NCBI RefSeq assembly: GCF_031393925.1 | Contig: NZ_JANMWL010000061.1 | Span: 1-7,894 of the forward strand | DNA length: 7,894 nucleotides | Direction of reading: 5' to 3' | DNA from: Methylibium sp031393925 | Lineage (GTDB): Bacteria > Pseudomonadota > Gammaproteobacteria > Burkholderiales > Burkholderiaceae_C | In this document: positions 7,846 through 7,894 of the stretch, piece by piece | Layout: each line of letters starts with the position of its first letter | How positions within the stretch are numbered: position 1 is the first letter of the stretch | Notes under the pieces: model-generated | What the model was told of the DNA's origin: nothing | Database searches by the model: none | The model's input: only the letters and a program-made list of their open reading frames with translations | Program-made: the position numbers and the translations under genes

Positions 7846-7894
7846 TCGCAATGCGAGACCGCACGGCGCATCGGTGCGCGCGCATCAGCCGCGA

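Noticed and set aside
7567..7885. Minus-strand frames of 75 to 118 residues at the right end
   Set aside because: They overlap each other, have no ribosome sites or family motifs, and are opposite the transposase-like blocks, which explain the region better.

Overview
The window is very GC-rich, with G or C at most third codon positions. Its gene content (a phenylacetate paa cluster with a TetR-type PaaR, followed by divergent glycerol genes) fits a betaproteobacterium of the order Burkholderiales, perhaps of the Rubrivivax/Leptothrix type. That placement is inferred from gene style and was not computed.

Layout. Positions 1-2839 are the downstream end of a phenylacetate catabolism operon read rightward: the last 26 codons of paaE (reductase of the phenylacetyl-CoA epoxidase), a TetR-family regulator (paaR) and paaZ, tightly spaced. 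The paaE product supplies electrons for ring epoxidation. After isomerisation to oxepin-CoA, PaaZ opens the ring and oxidises the resulting aldehyde. PaaR probably represses the pathway until phenylacetyl-CoA appears. A GC-rich hairpin lies between paaZ and the convergent glpK.

Positions 2947-6328 are a divergent glycerol module: glpK (glycerol kinase, minus strand) and glpD (FAD glycerol-3-phosphate dehydrogenase, plus strand). They share a 244-base intergenic region with a REP-like hairpin next to glpK and an AT-rich patch with AACGAA/TTCGTT-type motifs, a plausible GlpR-type operator. GlpK makes glycerol-3-phosphate and GlpD oxidises it to dihydroxyacetone phosphate with electrons passed to quinone. 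Neither a glycerol facilitator gene nor a glpR gene is in the window.

Positions 6368-7426 (minus strand) are an aldo/keto reductase of the Tas type, convergent with glpD. The last 468 bases hold no intact gene. They contain what looks like a decayed, internally deleted remnant of an IS91-type (HUH/Y2 rolling-circle) transposase, followed by a strong hairpin.

I see no CRISPR array, rRNA, tRNA, prophage or defence system, and no convincing new system. The items most worth checking are the transposase remnant, the TTG start of glpD set by its ribosome binding site, the divergent glp control region, and the loss of the E. coli fructose-1,6-bisphosphate loop from GlpK.
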